This document shows positions 63,060-64,000 of a stretch of 64,000 nucleotides of DNA, piece by piece (the first letter of the stretch is position 1; every line of letters starts with the position of its first letter). Source of the stretch: Flavobacterium cupreum. GTDB lineage: Bacteria > Bacteroidota > Bacteroidia > Flavobacteriales > Flavobacteriaceae. Where the stretch lies: NCBI RefSeq assembly GCF_003996965.1, contig NZ_QWDM01000008.1, forward strand, positions 248,001-312,000, written 5' to 3'. The notes under the pieces were generated by a model. The model was not told the origin of the DNA, searched no databases, and worked only from the letters and a program-made list of their open reading frames with translations. A program made the position numbers and the translations under genes.

Positions 63060-63567
63060 AATTTTGAAAAATCATTTTTAAATGTAAAACTTCAGAGGTG
63101 TTGCTTTTTTTGACGGTGTAAAAATTCATGCTGACCATTCTTGAAAAATCAAACTTTTTCTCAAAATCATAACCTAAGGCCAGCAGCTGGTTGCAATTTC
63201 CGGTAACGTCAAGCTGGTTGCTGATAATCCGGTAATTTTCATCCGAAAAAACATGGGTGGGCTGTAAATCATTGATAGACACTTTGGGATTTTCAGTAGA
63301 AGCAAAACTGATGATGCCCTGCTGTACCATCTCTTTTGTGATGCCTTCTTTGCCGATGACACGATCCAGATAGTTGATTTCTTTGGTTAAACCCTCCGTG
63401 TTATTGGCCTTTTTGTTGATCTCATCCGTTTTTTCAGCTAAGGTCCTGTATTCGTTTATGACCTGAAATAAGGTATGGAAGGATCTTTTGTATGCCGTTA
63501 TCAGAAGCATCACAAAGATCAGGACCAGTGCCGTAAATTTCTTTTTATAGGAATATTTCTCAAACAT
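63043..63567 (-). CDS. PilO/GspM-like inner-membrane protein
   Basis: A protein of 174 residues. A cytoplasmic basic start (MFEKYSYKKK), one TM (FTALVLIFVMLLITAY), a coiled coil (VINEYRTLAEKTDEINKKAN) and a ferredoxin-like periplasmic domain ending VLHLKMIFQNYE. This is the PilO/GspM layout. Overlaps the gene before it by eight bases. Confidence 0.62.
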   Translation of the reverse strand: MFEKYSYKKKFTALVLIFVMLLITAYKRSFHTLFQVINEYRTLAEKTDEINKKANNTEGLTKEINYLDRVIGKEGITKEMVQQGIISFASTENPKVSINDLQPTHVFSDENYRIISNQLDVTGNCNQLLALGYDFEKKFDFSRMVSMNFYTVKKSNTSEVLHLKMIFQNYENTK

Positions 63568-64000
63568 CTTTTATCGTGATTTTTATTTCAAACTGCGATT
63601 TATTTTTCTTGTCTTTCTTAAAACTGATGATTTCAAAATTCTTAAGCCAGCTCATTTTTTTTAATTTTTCCATCCAGTTGTTGAAGGACGTTTCATTAAA
63701 AGTTTCCCCTTTGATGACGATTGATTTGGCTTCAAAACTAATTTTCTGTGTGGCTTTTACTTCTTTGCTGACCGGAATAATATTCAGGCCCGTTAAAGAA
63801 ATGTCACCCGGAATTCCTTTTATAATTTCATAACTGTAAAAGGAAAGAAACTTCGAGGATAAAAATCCGGACTCGTTTAACAGCTGTTGTTTGTTCTCTT
63901 TTTGTTTTTCCAGATCAAGAATCAATTGATACGATTGACTGGAATACACATTCTGAAGGTTGAGTTCTGCATTTTTGGAACCGTAATACTGGATTAGCAG
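63560..64000 (-). CDS. PilN/GspL-like protein (5' end outside the window)
   Basis: At least 146 residues; the frame stays open to base 64000, so the apparent GTG start at 63949 is internal. A predicted coiled region (YQLILDLEKQKENKQQLLNE) precedes a ferredoxin-like domain (ISLTGLNIIPVSKEV, SFEAKSIVIKGETFNETSFN, SQFEIKITIKDV). This is the periplasmic part of a PilN/GspL-type protein, followed by PilO-like, lipoprotein and PilP-like genes. Confidence 0.65.
   Translation of the reverse strand: MLIQYYGSKNAELNLQNVYSSQSYQLILDLEKQKENKQQLLNESGFLSSKFLSFYSYEIIKGIPGDISLTGLNIIPVSKEVKATQKISFEAKSIVIKGETFNETSFNNWMEKLKKMSWLKNFEIISFKKDKKNKSQFEIKITIKDV

Overview
The window is a stretch of a Bacteroidota chromosome, most likely Flavobacterium or a close relative. 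This rests on low G+C, many start regions with the TAnnTTTG -7 promoter box and no clear Shine-Dalgarno sequence, a SusC/SusD pair, the DUF177-rpmF-fabH-accB-accC order, a PID-CTERM-like small protein, and the REP-like dispersed repeats common in these genomes. No rRNA, prophage, insertion sequence or CRISPR array was seen. One tRNA with a CAT anticodon is present.

Layout. 1-14.6 kb: the end of an OmpA protein with thrombospondin type-3 repeats, an AddB-like nuclease, a small orphan gene, two roadblock proteins, a hydrolase, an AIM24-family protein, ferritin, aminopeptidase P, a TPR lipoprotein, a XRE regulator, a three-gene run starting with a degenerate ABC-ATPase-like protein, and HMG-CoA synthase. 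14.9-20.1 kb: sdhCAB, then a membrane protein and a lipoprotein. 20.2-34.3 kb: a polysaccharide-utilisation-type locus. 34.4-40.8 kb: a nitrilase-family amidase, an Ig-like lipoprotein, two unrecognised overlapping envelope genes, and methylmalonyl-CoA epimerase. 41-44 kb: the tRNA, a DUF4260 gene, and a decaying zone with two pseudogenes. 44-50 kb: PID-CTERM protein, riboflavin synthase, pdxA, and the fatty-acid cluster. 50-56 kb: five tandem PepSY-like secreted proteins, a sigma-54-type response regulator, and a hybrid histidine kinase. 56-64 kb: an S9 peptidase, a five-unit repeat array, a FAD oxidoreductase-mtgA-lpxR run, and the start of a pilus/type II secretion-like cluster running off the window.

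The most interesting system is at 20.2-34.3 kb. A SusC/SusD porin, a GntP-type sugar-acid permease, a RidA deaminase, a sugar-acid kinase, a KDPG-type aldolase, a DSD1-type PLP enzyme with the HxC zinc pair of D-serine dehydratases, and an M19 dipeptidase-like amidohydrolase lie in one direction. A GH20 hexosaminidase with a PA14 domain and a DeoR regulator lie beside them. The set would convert an N-acylated or free 2-amino-2-deoxy-gluconate (glucosaminate, the oxidised end of chitin oligomers) to KDPG and then pyruvate plus glyceraldehyde-3-phosphate. An identical 15-bp motif lies upstream of both the SusC gene and the GH20 gene, which suggests shared control.

A second candidate is the five-gene PepSY-like array. 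It has dyad repeats and a sigma-54-like -24 element upstream, and it sits next to a sigma-54 activator and its probable kinase.
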